NCBI RefSeq assembly: GCF_009857475.1 | Contig: NZ_WWCJ01000028.1 | Coordinates: forward strand, 1-64,000 | DNA length: 64,000 nucleotides | Origin: Pseudoduganella guangdongensis | GTDB taxonomy: Bacteria > Pseudomonadota > Gammaproteobacteria > Burkholderiales > Burkholderiaceae_D | Direction: 5' to 3' | Shown here: positions 24,089-32,210 of the stretch, in pieces | Numbering within the stretch: the stretch's first letter is position 1 | Layout of the letters: every line of letters starts with the position of its first letter | Made by a program: the position numbers and the translations under genes | Notes under the pieces: model-generated | Told to the model about the DNA's origin: nothing | The model's database searches: none | What the model saw: the letters and a program-made list of their open reading frames with translations, nothing else

Positions 24089-26185
24089 TCAGAAGCGGTA
24101 GCGGGCGGTGACGCGCACATTGCGCGGTGCGCCCGGCATGTTCAGCAGTTTGCTCGAGCCGTGGCCGGAGACGATGTACTCGCGGTCGAACAGGTTGTTC
24201 ACGTTCAGCTGTACGTCGTAAGCGGCGGTGCGGTAGGCCAGCATGGCATCGACCAGGGTGTAGCCGGCCAGGGTGGTGGTGTTGCCGGTGTTGGCAAAAC
24301 GGTCGCCCTGGTAGTTCAGGCCGGCGCCGGTGAACCAGCCGCTGCCCAGCGCCTTGTTCAGCCACAGGCTGGCGCTGCGTTTCGGCGTCAGGGTAGGGCG
24401 CTTGCCCTGTACCTGCTGGCCGTCGTCGCGCGCGATGGACTTGGTGATTTCCGCATCCAGCAGCGCCAGGCCGGAAACCACTTGCCAGCCCTGGCCCAGG
24501 TCACCGTTAAAGGTCAGCTCCAGGCCGTCGGTGCGCTGGGTGCCGACCGGCACCAGCACATTGGTCACCGGGTCGCTGCTCTTGATGCCGGTGCGCTCCA
24601 GGCGGAACAGGGACGCGCCCAGGGTGGCTTTGCCGTCCAGCAGGTCGAGCTTGGCGCCCACCTCCTGGTTGGTGGTGCGTTCCGGATCGATGGCGGCGTT
24701 GTTGGCAGCCAGCGCGAAGGTCTCGCCCGACGGCTGGAACGATTTGCTGAACGACGCATAGTAGGATTGCGTGCCGCTTGGCTGGTACACTAGGCCGGCG
24801 CGCGGGCTCCAGGCGCGGTCGGTGCGGTCCAGGTTCCTCTGGCCCGCGCGGCGTTCGCGCGTCTCCTGGCTGAAATCATCGTAACGCACACCGGCCAGCA
24901 TTTTCCACTGCGGCGTGAGCGTGGCCAGGTCCTGGACGTAGACGCTCTTGTTTTTCAGGATGCCCATATTATCGGTGCCCGCTGCGGCGTTGGCGGCCAG
25001 CGCCAGCACCGGCAGCACCGGCTTGAAGAGGTTCACCGTGGCGACATTGGCCTGCGAGCGGTTCACCTGATCCTTGTCCTGCTTGCCGATTTCCACGCCG
25101 TACAGCAGCTGGTGCTGCATGCCGAAGAAGTCCGCGCGCTGGGTCAACTCGGTCTGGTTGAAGTAGCCGTCTTCCTCGCGGCGTACATTACCGTGGGTAA
25201 GCGAGGCGGTTTGCGCCGCTTCGTTGACGCTGCCGACCAGGGTGTTGTTGCGGTTCAGGGAGTAGTCATAGCGGCGGAAGGCGTTGCGCAGCGACCAGTT
25301 GGCGTTCAGGCGGTGGTCCAGCGCCACGGCCAGCGCTTTCACGCGCGACTGGCTGAAGTCCACATCGCGCGCGTTGGCGGCGCCAAAGTAGGTGCCCGGC
25401 GCCACATCGACCGGCGCGCCTTTATAGGATGGGATGCCGAAGTCGGTCAGGCGGCGATCCGCCAGGTACTCCGCCTGCACCAGCAGGGAGGTATCGGCGT
25501 TCAGCTTCCACAGCAGGGAAGGCGCGAAGGCCTCGCGCTCCAGGAACTGCTGGTCGCGGTAGCCGTCCGCATCTTCCTTGGCGCCGGTGACGCGGAACGC
25601 CACGCCCTGCTCGGGCAGGTTGCGCGCCACATCGAACTCGCCGCGCTTGCGGCTCCAGCTGCCGACAGTCGCGCTGAGCTCGGTCTTGTCGATGCCTGGT
25701 TTTTTGCTGATGCGGTTGATCATGCCGCCGGATGAGCCGCGCCCGTACAGCACCGAGGCGGGGCCCTTGATCACTTCCACCTGCTCGATATTGGACAGGT
25801 CGCGGAAGTAGAGCGCATCGTCGCGCATGCCGTCAATGAACTGGTCGGCAATCGCGGTAAAGCCGCGAATGGTCACCTGGTCGCGCTGGCCGTCGCCGTG
25901 CGACAGGCCCACGCCGGGAACGCCTTTCATCACGTCTTCCATCGAGCCTGCGCCCAGGTCGCGCAGCAGTTCCTGCGGAATCACATTCACGGTCTGCGGA
26001 ATATCGCGCAGCGGCGCATCAATCTTGGTGGCGCTGCTGGCGCTGGATGGGTTGTAGCCGGAGTCGCGCGCCGCGTTCACGGTCACGGCAGGCAGGGTGG
26101 TTTCATCGGCCAAAGCGGGGAGGGCGGCGAACTGCGGCAACGCCAGCGCTACCGCGAGCGCCAGCGGGGATTGGTTCAACTTCAT
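24089..26185 (-). CDS. TonB-dependent siderophore receptor
   Basis: A 698-aa outer-membrane protein with signal peptide ending 'AALPALA'. A TonB box-like start and plug domain follow ('DIPQTVNVIPQELLRDLGAGSMEDVMKGVPGV', 'GPASVLYGRGSSGGMINRISKKP'), then a 22-strand barrel ending in 'PRNVRVTARYRF' with terminal Phe. The plug motifs are those of ferrichrome/catecholate-type receptors. It imports ferric siderophores with TonB-ExbBD energy. A Fur-like operator upstream (26247-26265) supports iron repression. No siderophore synthesis genes are near. Confidence 0.92.
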   Translation of the reverse strand: MKLNQSPLALAVALALPQFAALPALADETTLPAVTVNAARDSGYNPSSASSATKIDAPLRDIPQTVNVIPQELLRDLGAGSMEDVMKGVPGVGLSHGDGQRDQVTIRGFTAIADQFIDGMRDDALYFRDLSNIEQVEVIKGPASVLYGRGSSGGMINRISKKPGIDKTELSATVGSWSRKRGEFDVARNLPEQGVAFRVTGAKEDADGYRDQQFLEREAFAPSLLWKLNADTSLLVQAEYLADRRLTDFGIPSYKGAPVDVAPGTYFGAANARDVDFSQSRVKALAVALDHRLNANWSLRNAFRRYDYSLNRNNTLVGSVNEAAQTASLTHGNVRREEDGYFNQTELTQRADFFGMQHQLLYGVEIGKQDKDQVNRSQANVATVNLFKPVLPVLALAANAAAGTDNMGILKNKSVYVQDLATLTPQWKMLAGVRYDDFSQETRERRAGQRNLDRTDRAWSPRAGLVYQPSGTQSYYASFSKSFQPSGETFALAANNAAIDPERTTNQEVGAKLDLLDGKATLGASLFRLERTGIKSSDPVTNVLVPVGTQRTDGLELTFNGDLGQGWQVVSGLALLDAEITKSIARDDGQQVQGKRPTLTPKRSASLWLNKALGSGWFTGAGLNYQGDRFANTGNTTTLAGYTLVDAMLAYRTAAYDVQLNVNNLFDREYIVSGHGSSKLLNMPGAPRNVRVTARYRF

Positions 26186-26246
26186 GGTTTTTTCCTGAGG
26201 TGGTGGCTGGCTGGCGACCTCCTGGCAGGAACGGATGGCTGGCTAG

Positions 26247-26265
26247 ATGAGAATTACTCGCATCT
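26247..26265 (-). promoter_or_regulatory. Putative Fur box upstream of the siderophore receptor
   Basis: GATGAGAATTACTCGCATC matches the 19-bp Fur palindrome at about half of positions, with intact symmetric ends (GAT...ATC) and inner GAnnnnnTC. It is about 62 bp upstream of the receptor start. Confidence 0.55.
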
Positions 26266-26303
26266 GCAATTATGCGCCCGCTTTATGGATTGCACAACAG
26301 AAT

Positions 26304-26582
26304 TCACCTTTCGCTGCGTTTTACCGCGCTGCCCTGGCCTTGCTGCGCCTCGCCCTGGCGGTACTCCGGCCCGGTCTGGAAACCGTGCTCGCGCTCGCCC
26401 TCGTCGACGCCGCCGGACAGCAGGTCGTCGGTGCGCCCGGCCGACTGCTCGTTGCCGGCCGGCGTAGAGGGCGAATTGGTGTTTTTGCGCTGGCCGGTGC
26501 TGCCGGCGCCCCAGGTACCAATGCTGCTGGTGCCGTGTTGGGTTTGCTGCTCCAGGCTGCGGCCTTTGTTGATTGTGGACAT
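26304..26582 (-). CDS. Small disordered hydrophilic protein
   Basis: 92 aa from the ATG at 26582, which has a GGAGGAG site. It is rich in Gly, Ser, Gln and charged residues ('GTSSIGTWGAGSTGQRKN') without a recognisable fold. It resembles in style the 84-aa protein at 18392-18646. Function unknown. Confidence 0.45.
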   Translation of the reverse strand: MSTINKGRSLEQQTQHGTSSIGTWGAGSTGQRKNTNSPSTPAGNEQSAGRTDDLLSGGVDEGEREHGFQTGPEYRQGEAQQGQGSAVKRSER

Positions 26583-26640
26583 GATCTCCTCCATAGCGCC
26601 AGGACTGATAGTCCATTGTAGGCACGAAAAGCGGAATGTC

Positions 26641-27432
26641 CTAGTTCTCAGCGTACTTGCGCAGCAGCTGGTTGAAACGCTTGTTGCCGTCGCCGCCCAG
26701 CCAGTTCCACATGGCTTCCACTTCGCTGCGGTGGGCCTCGTAGTAACGCCGGTTGGTGGCGAACCAGATGTAGGACTTCACGATCGGCTTATCGAGCCGG
26801 ATGATTTCGCCCTTGAAACGGGTGGCCACAAAATTATCCAGATCCGACGCTGTCACCAGGGGCACGACGAAGGCATCGATACGGCCCAGGCGCAGCTTTT
26901 CGAAACTGCTCGGCACCGTGATCGCGCCGTGGTCGATCACCGCGCCGGCCTGCTCGAGGATGGGGCCGTAGGTCGAGCCATGCAGGATGCCGACGCGCTG
27001 GCCGCGCATCATCTGCAAAGGATCGGTGGCGCGGGTATAGCCGTCTTTAATGCGCACGAAGGCCGCGACAAATAGCGTAGCGGCACGCTTGGTATCCGGC
27101 TTGCCTTGCGCATCGCGCGGCAGCACCATGCCGGCCTGGCCGTCGGCGGAAATATCGACGGTGGTAAAGTCGGCCGAGCCGCTGCTGACGGCGCTGCGCA
27201 GGCGCATGACTGGCAAGCGCACAAAATTCACCGCGCAACCGGCGCTGGCCGCAAATTCACGCACCAGCTCCACCGTCGCACCGGGAGGATTGGCCACCTC
27301 CGCGCCGTTGCCCAGCCAATAGGGCGGGCGGTGCTGGTCTGGGTAAGCAAAACGGAATGCACCGCAGGCCGCCAGTGCGTGACTGGCCGACAGGGAAAGG
27401 CAAGCGGCGGCGAGAAGCGTTTTCCATTTCAT
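26641..27432 (-). CDS. Periplasmic solute-binding protein, family 3 type
   Basis: A 263-aa protein with signal peptide 'LLAAACLSLSASHALA'. The order of segments matches extracellular solute-binding domain 3: 'PPYWLGNGAEVANPPGATVELVREFAA', 'VSSGSADFTTVDISAD', 'GQRVGILHGSTYG' and 'RIDAFVVPLVTASDLDNFV'. No permease or ATPase gene lies nearby, so it is an orphan receptor, either for a distant ABC transporter or for signalling. The ligand is probably an amino acid, by family only. Confidence 0.8.
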   Translation of the reverse strand: MKWKTLLAAACLSLSASHALAACGAFRFAYPDQHRPPYWLGNGAEVANPPGATVELVREFAASAGCAVNFVRLPVMRLRSAVSSGSADFTTVDISADGQAGMVLPRDAQGKPDTKRAATLFVAAFVRIKDGYTRATDPLQMMRGQRVGILHGSTYGPILEQAGAVIDHGAITVPSSFEKLRLGRIDAFVVPLVTASDLDNFVATRFKGEIIRLDKPIVKSYIWFATNRRYYEAHRSEVEAMWNWLGGDGNKRFNQLLRKYAEN

Positions 27433-27498
27433 AACCGCACTATTTTAAGCGAAGCTTGTTGAGCGCCGCCAATAGTTATCAAGAAGATACTTGAACGA

Positions 27499-27744
27499 TT
27501 AGATAGCTCGTTGCAGGGAATCGCCGCGCCGGTCATTGGAGTGCCAGGGCAGCGATGCCACCGAGCGCACCCGAGTGGGAAAGCGCTCGGCAAAGGAGTG
27601 AATGAGCGATTGCGCCACACCGCAGATGGTGAGGTAGCTGAAGGCTGCGCCCCGGTCGAATGCCAGCGCGGTACGCACTGCCATGTCGAAACGCTCGGCC
27701 ATGCTGGAATCGTGACGCCGCTCCTGGTGACTTCTCTGATCCAC
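27499..27744 (-). CDS. Small hypothetical protein
   Basis: 81 aa from a GTG at 27744 with a GGGAGG site five bases upstream. The sequence ('MAVRTALAFDRGAAFSYLTICGVAQSLIHSF') has no recognisable domain. It lies between the binding protein and bluB on the same strand. Confidence 0.5.
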   Translation of the reverse strand: MDQRSHQERRHDSSMAERFDMAVRTALAFDRGAAFSYLTICGVAQSLIHSFAERFPTRVRSVASLPWHSNDRRGDSLQRAI

Positions 27745-27771
27745 GCTGCCTCCCTTGAGCCAGCCTATATC

Positions 27772-28512
27772 TTAGGCGGTGGGAGAAGGGCCGGTCTGTG
27801 CGTCAGTCCACACGGCGCCGCGCAGGGCATCTTTCAATGCGGCGTTGTCGAGTGGATTGCCCCAGGTGTCGCCATGCACCAGGTTTTCCAGCGGCAGGCG
27901 TGCGCGCCAACCTTTTGCCTCCAGCTCCGGGCTAGGCAGGAATTCGCTGACGTAGCCGACACACAGGTAGGCGACCGGATAGACATTCTCCGGCAGCTTC
28001 AACGCCGCCGCCAGTTGCTGCTGGTCCAGGATGCTGACCCAACCGACACCGATCCCCTCCGCGCGCGCGGCCAGCCACAGGTTCTGTACCGCCAGGCACA
28101 CGCTGAACAAATCCATCTCGACGATCGAATTGCGGCCCAACACGTGCGGGCCGCCGCGTGTGCGGTCGCAGGTGATGCACAGGTTCAACGGGCTTTCCAG
28201 GATGCCCTCCAGTTTCAGGCGCTTGTACAGCGTGGCCTGGTCGCCGCCATAATTTTCGGCCGCCCGTTCGTTCTCGCGGGTGAAGATGGCATGCACTTCC
28301 TGCCGCACTGCGCGGCTTTCGATGACGAGGAAGTCCCACGGCTGCATAAAGCCGACCGACGGCGCGTGGTGCGCCGCCTGCAGCAAGCGCGCCAGCACGT
28401 CGGCTGGCACCGCATCGGGCAGGAACTGGGAACGAACATCGCGCCGCTCGCGGATGGCGCGGTACAGGCCTTGTCGTTCGGCGGGGGAGAAGCTGTTGTC
28501 GGCGGCGGTCAT
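27772..28512 (-). CDS. bluB: 5,6-dimethylbenzimidazole synthase BluB
   Basis: A 246-aa flavin-dependent nitroreductase-fold protein. BluB consumes reduced FMN to make 5,6-dimethylbenzimidazole, the lower ligand of vitamin B12. The motifs 'RRDVRSQFLPDAVP', 'HHAPSVGFMQPWDFLVI', 'GGPHVLGRNSIVEMDLFSVCLAVQNLWLAARAEGIGVGWVSI' (in pieces) and the C-terminal 'WRARLPLENLVHGDTW' are typical. No other cobalamin gene is in the window and no cobalamin riboswitch is visible upstream. Confidence 0.9.
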   Translation of the reverse strand: MTAADNSFSPAERQGLYRAIRERRDVRSQFLPDAVPADVLARLLQAAHHAPSVGFMQPWDFLVIESRAVRQEVHAIFTRENERAAENYGGDQATLYKRLKLEGILESPLNLCITCDRTRGGPHVLGRNSIVEMDLFSVCLAVQNLWLAARAEGIGVGWVSILDQQQLAAALKLPENVYPVAYLCVGYVSEFLPSPELEAKGWRARLPLENLVHGDTWGNPLDNAALKDALRGAVWTDAQTGPSPTA

Positions 28513-28640
28513 CGTAAGCAGGCAGTGTGATTAGGGCCGACATTCTAACTCTTGTGACGATCTGAGAGTTTTGTCGCGCTTTGTCCGAAATAGAATGCGA
28601 ACCAGTCGGCACGCCGTGCCGTCGCACCGTAAGGATCCGC

Positions 28641-29087
28641 ATGCAGCGTAAATTTGCTTTCGTACTTCTGTTGGCCATTGCTGGCTCCACCGTGGCCGCG
28701 GCACCCAAACCAGCCCCCAAGTACAGCACCCGCGATGAATACCGCGCCTGTCTCGATGAGAAAGATCAAATCGATCAAGCCCGCGCCGACTTCGATACCC
28801 AACTCGCCGAGTTGGAAACGAAGCAGAAGCAGTATGAGGCGGATCGGCGGGCGCACGGGACTGCGGTCAATAGCCAGATGAAGATAAACTTTGCGGATGA
28901 GAAAAGTGAGGCGCTGCGGCTTCGTTCCATTCAGTTGAATGAGGCCAGCCAAAAGCTGAATGCCGTATCAAAAGAATTCGGCGCGAAGATTGAGGGGCAT
29001 AACCTGCGCTGTGCCGGCATGGTGGTGAGTGTGCCTGATCGCGATGCAGTGCATAAGGAACGCGCGAAGCAGGGCAAGAAGTCTTAA
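28641..29087 (+). CDS. Secreted hypothetical protein with coiled coil
   Basis: 148 aa from the ATG at 28641, with signal peptide 'KFAFVLLLAIAGSTVAAA'. Most of the mature chain is predicted helix with heptad character ('DQIDQARADFDTQLAELETKQKQYEADR'), and it holds two Cys residues at either end of the helical region (CLDEKD and LRCAG). I do not recognise the family. Such proteins often sit in the periplasm. Confidence 0.65.
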   Translation: MQRKFAFVLLLAIAGSTVAAAPKPAPKYSTRDEYRACLDEKDQIDQARADFDTQLAELETKQKQYEADRRAHGTAVNSQMKINFADEKSEALRLRSIQLNEASQKLNAVSKEFGAKIEGHNLRCAGMVVSVPDRDAVHKERAKQGKKS

Positions 29088-29185
29088 TTTGAAGGAGTCG
29101 CCGGTTCAGTTCGTGCTACTGAACCGCGACGGTAGTCATGCGATGGCCGCCTGCCAGAGTCAAAGCTGCGGCTATAAACAAGCAA

Positions 29186-29974
29186 TTACTTCGCTTGCGC
29201 CGCTTCTTCGATCAGCTTGGCGACGGCCGCGGGGTGCGAGGTCATCACGACGTGGGAGGCGCCGGCCACCTTGATGGTTTTGCGCGACTTGGCGCGGTCG
29301 GCCATGAAGCCCAGCGCTGCGGCAGGAATGTTCTTGTCGGCCGTTCCGTAGATGAAGTAAGACGGCAGGTTCTTCCATGCTGGCGCGCCGGCAGCTTCGG
29401 TCAGGGCTGCTTCTGCGATCGGCCGCTGACCCATCGCCATGAGTTCAGCCTGCGCTTTCGGTACGTCGGCGGCAAATTGCTGGTGGAATTTGTCTTGCTG
29501 GATGTAGAAATCTTTGCCGCCGTTGGCCAGGGCAACCGGTTCGGCCAGGGCGCCGCCCAACGTGCCGCCGGGATAGCGGCCAGACAGTTCCAGCGCTGTT
29601 TCGCCCTGGTCCGGCGCGAAAGCGGCCACATACACCAGACTCTTGACGTTGGCCAGGCCGTTTGCTGCAGCGGAAATCACCGCGCCGCCGTAGGAGTGGC
29701 CGACCAGTACCACTGGCCCTTTGACGCTCTTGACGATATTGGCCACCGCGCTTGCGTCGCCTTGGACGCTACGTAGCGGATTGGCCGCGCCGATGACGTT
29801 GTAGCCGTCGCCGCGCAGCTTGGCGGCCACGCCGTTCCAACTGGCGGAGTCGGCGAAGGCGCCATGCACGAGGATGACGGTTGGCTTGATATCGGCCGCG
29901 CGCGCAATATCGAGCGGCGCCGCAGCGCTACCGATGAGCGCGAGGGTGAGGGCGAAGGTGTTGATGGTTTTCAT
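29186..29974 (-). CDS. Secreted alpha/beta hydrolase
   Basis: A 262-aa protein with signal peptide 'FALTLALIGSAAAPLDIARA'. The alpha/beta hydrolase core has the oxyanion strand 'VILVHGAFADSASWNGV', the nucleophile elbow 'GHSYGG' and a C-terminal histidine in 'GASHVVMTSHP'. The family includes esterases and related hydrolases. The substrate is unknown. It is the first of three non-signalling genes around the two-component pair. Confidence 0.85.
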   Translation of the reverse strand: MKTINTFALTLALIGSAAAPLDIARAADIKPTVILVHGAFADSASWNGVAAKLRGDGYNVIGAANPLRSVQGDASAVANIVKSVKGPVVLVGHSYGGAVISAAANGLANVKSLVYVAAFAPDQGETALELSGRYPGGTLGGALAEPVALANGGKDFYIQQDKFHQQFAADVPKAQAELMAMGQRPIAEAALTEAAGAPAWKNLPSYFIYGTADKNIPAAALGFMADRAKSRKTIKVAGASHVVMTSHPAAVAKLIEEAAQAK

Positions 29975-30022
29975 TTCGATTAATGTAGTCGTAGAGTGAC
30001 GTGCTTCAGATAAGTGCGGAGA

Positions 30023-30430
30023 TCACTTGGCGAGAATGACGATGGGCTGGTTTTTTTCGACCACATACGTCGCCAGCTCCGAACACACCTCGGTGCCTAC
30101 GTTCTTTGCGGAATGTTTGGCGCCGGCGGGGATGAACAACGATTCGCCGGCTTGCAGGCGGATGGTTTTTCCTTCCAGTTCGTACTCGATGCTGCCGCTC
30201 AGGACATAGGCGATTTCAACGCCAGGGTGCGAGTGCATGGGGAATGAAGCGCCTGGCTTGAAATCGACACGTACCTGAATTGCCTCGCGGTTAGCGTCGA
30301 AGGCGCTGCGCACGGTTTCGGTGCGGGCAATGCCCTTGGCGTCGAATTTCGGCGCCGCTGCTTGTGCCTGGACGCTGGCAGCCAGCAGCAGCGATGCCGC
30401 AGTCGCGGTGATCTTGTTAATCGAAATCAT
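30023..30430 (-). CDS. Secreted cupin domain protein
   Basis: A 135-aa protein with a signal peptide ending near 'SVQAQA'. A single cupin barrel has metal-binding motif 1 'FPMHSHPGVEIAYVLSGSIEYEL' and motif 2 'LQAGESLFIPAGAKHSAKNV'. Such proteins bind a metal and small ligands. The specific role is unknown. It is divergent from the response-regulator gene across about 140 bp. Confidence 0.85.
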   Translation of the reverse strand: MISINKITATAASLLLAASVQAQAAAPKFDAKGIARTETVRSAFDANREAIQVRVDFKPGASFPMHSHPGVEIAYVLSGSIEYELEGKTIRLQAGESLFIPAGAKHSAKNVGTEVCSELATYVVEKNQPIVILAK

Positions 30431-30567
30431 GAACTATCCTTGTTTGGGTTGAAGTGTTTACAATGCGTTTTGTGTGATGAGCCACTTGCGCTGACGCATG
30501 CGGCGCAAAGGCGTGCGACTGTTTTGTTACCCTGTCTTGACCTCTCTTTCTACCTGGAGCACGATCT

Positions 30568-31212
30568 TTGAGAAGTACCGCACCATCCGGCGCCATTCCT
30601 ATCCGTATCCTCATCGTCGATGACCACCCGATGATGCGGGCCGGGCTGGCCGACATCATTTCCTGCCAGCCTGACATGTGCGTGGCAGGCGAGTTCGATG
30701 ACGGTGCGCGCGCGCTGGAATCATTCGAAACCCTGCGGCCGGATGTCACCATCATGGACGTCGCGATGCCGGAGATGGACGGCGTGCTGGCGCTGGAGGC
30801 GATACTGCGCCTTAACAGCCGTGCCCGCGTGATCATGCTGACTGCCATGCAAGGCGACCACCAAATGCGACGGGCGCTTGAATTGGGTGCCGCCGGCTTC
30901 ATGATGAAACGCAGTCTGCGCAAGGACCTGATCGATGCGATCCGGGAAGTCCACGCCGGAAGGCGCTGGATTCCTGCGGACGTGGCCTGTACGCTTGCCA
31001 CACATATGGGCCAAAAGAACCTGAGCGACAGGGAAATCGAAGTGCTGCGCAGTGCCGCCGCCGGGAACTCCAATAAATGCATCGGAGGCCAACTGGGGAT
31101 CGCCGAGGACACGGTGAAAGCGCACTTTCGGACCATCCTTACCAAGCTCACTGCGCGTGACCGCACCCACGCGGTTGCGATCGCAATCAAGCGCGGCATC
31201 CTTACCCTTTGA
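30568..31212 (+). CDS. NarL/FixJ-type response regulator
   Basis: A 214-aa protein from a TTG start with a GGAG site upstream. The receiver domain has '[14 protein letters not shown]' (acidic pocket), the phosphoacceptor region '[14 protein letters not shown]' and the Lys in 'FMMKRS'. The C-terminal LuxR-type helix-turn-helix contains '[40 protein letters not shown]'. Its stop overlaps the convergent hydrolase gene by 11 bases. The likely partner kinase is at 32211-35207. Confidence 0.92.
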   Translation: MRSTAPSGAIPIRILIVDDHPMMRAGLADIISCQPDMCVAGEFDDGARALESFETLRPDVTIMDVAMPEMDGVLALEAILRLNSRARVIMLTAMQGDHQMRRALELGAAGFMMKRSLRKDLIDAIREVHAGRRWIPADVACTLATHMGQKNLSDREIEVLRSAAAGNSNKCIGGQLGIAEDTVKAHFRTILTKLTARDRTHAVAIAIKRGILTL

Positions 31213-32080
31213 TGAATGCCAGCAGGTCGTGGTTGACCTGATCCTTATGGGTATCGGTCAGCCCGTGCGGAGCGCCCGGGTAAACCAGGAGCTTGGCGTG
31301 CTTGACGATGGCCGCTGCGGCACGTGCGGACGCGCCGATCGGCACGATCTGGTCGTCATCGCCATGAATGATCAGGGTCGGCTTGTCGAACTTGCGCAGG
31401 TCGTCGCGGAAGTCGGTCTCTGAAAACGCTTTGATCGAGTCGTAAGTGTTCTTGTAGCCCGCCATCATGCCCTGCATCCACCAGGCGTCGATCAATCCTT
31501 GTGAAACCGCGGCGACCGGGCGGTTAAAGCCGAAGAACGGACCGGAGGCAATGTCTTTATAGAGTTGGGAGCGGTTGCTGCTGGAGCCGGCGCGGATGCC
31601 GTCGAATACTTCACGCGGCAGGCCATCCGGATTGTCCGGGGTCTTCAGCATCAGCGGCGGGACCGCCGACACCAGCACCAGCCCGGCGACGCGTTTGGTG
31701 CCATGGCGCCCGACGTAGCGGGCTACTTCACCGCCGCCAGTGGAAAAGCCGACCAGGACCGCATTTTCCAGATCGAGCGCCTCGATCAGTTGGGCCAGGT
31801 CATCGGCATAGTGGTCCATATCGTTGCCAAACCAGGGCTGGCTGGAACGTCCGTGGCCACGACGGTCGTGGGCAATGCAACGGTAGCCGCGATCCGCCAG
31901 GAATGCCATCTGCGACTCCCAGCTATCGGAGCTCAGCGGCCAGCCGTGGCTGAAGACGATCGGCTGACCATCCTTCGCCCCCCAATCCTTGTAGTACAAC
32001 GCGACGCCATCGCGCGTGGTCAGGGTAGCGCCCTGGCGCGCTTGCGGCAGGCCTTGGGCCGGGCTGGTAGGGGTGCTCAT
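31202..32080 (-). CDS. Alpha/beta hydrolase, chloroperoxidase-like
   Basis: 292 aa from the ATG at 32080. Motifs are '[15 protein letters not shown]', the nucleophile elbow '[17 protein letters not shown]', an Asp in '[19 protein letters not shown]' and the terminal His in '[16 protein letters not shown]'. It is close to non-heme chloroperoxidases and arylesterases (Ser-His-Asp, no cofactor). It lies between the response regulator and the sensor kinase genes, so it may belong to their regulon. Confidence 0.9.
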   Translation of the reverse strand: MSTPTSPAQGLPQARQGATLTTRDGVALYYKDWGAKDGQPIVFSHGWPLSSDSWESQMAFLADRGYRCIAHDRRGHGRSSQPWFGNDMDHYADDLAQLIEALDLENAVLVGFSTGGGEVARYVGRHGTKRVAGLVLVSAVPPLMLKTPDNPDGLPREVFDGIRAGSSSNRSQLYKDIASGPFFGFNRPVAAVSQGLIDAWWMQGMMAGYKNTYDSIKAFSETDFRDDLRKFDKPTLIIHGDDDQIVPIGASARAAAAIVKHAKLLVYPGAPHGLTDTHKDQVNHDLLAFIKG

Positions 32081-32210
32081 GCTGGTCCTTTCTTCGGGTT
32101 CTTTGCGGTTGCGCATGGTTTGGCATGCAATGCAAAGCGTACCGGGAAGCAGGCTGGCTGCCATCGCCATGAAGCATGTAGGCGCGCTAGTCCTTTCGAG
32201 CTAGTGTTGA

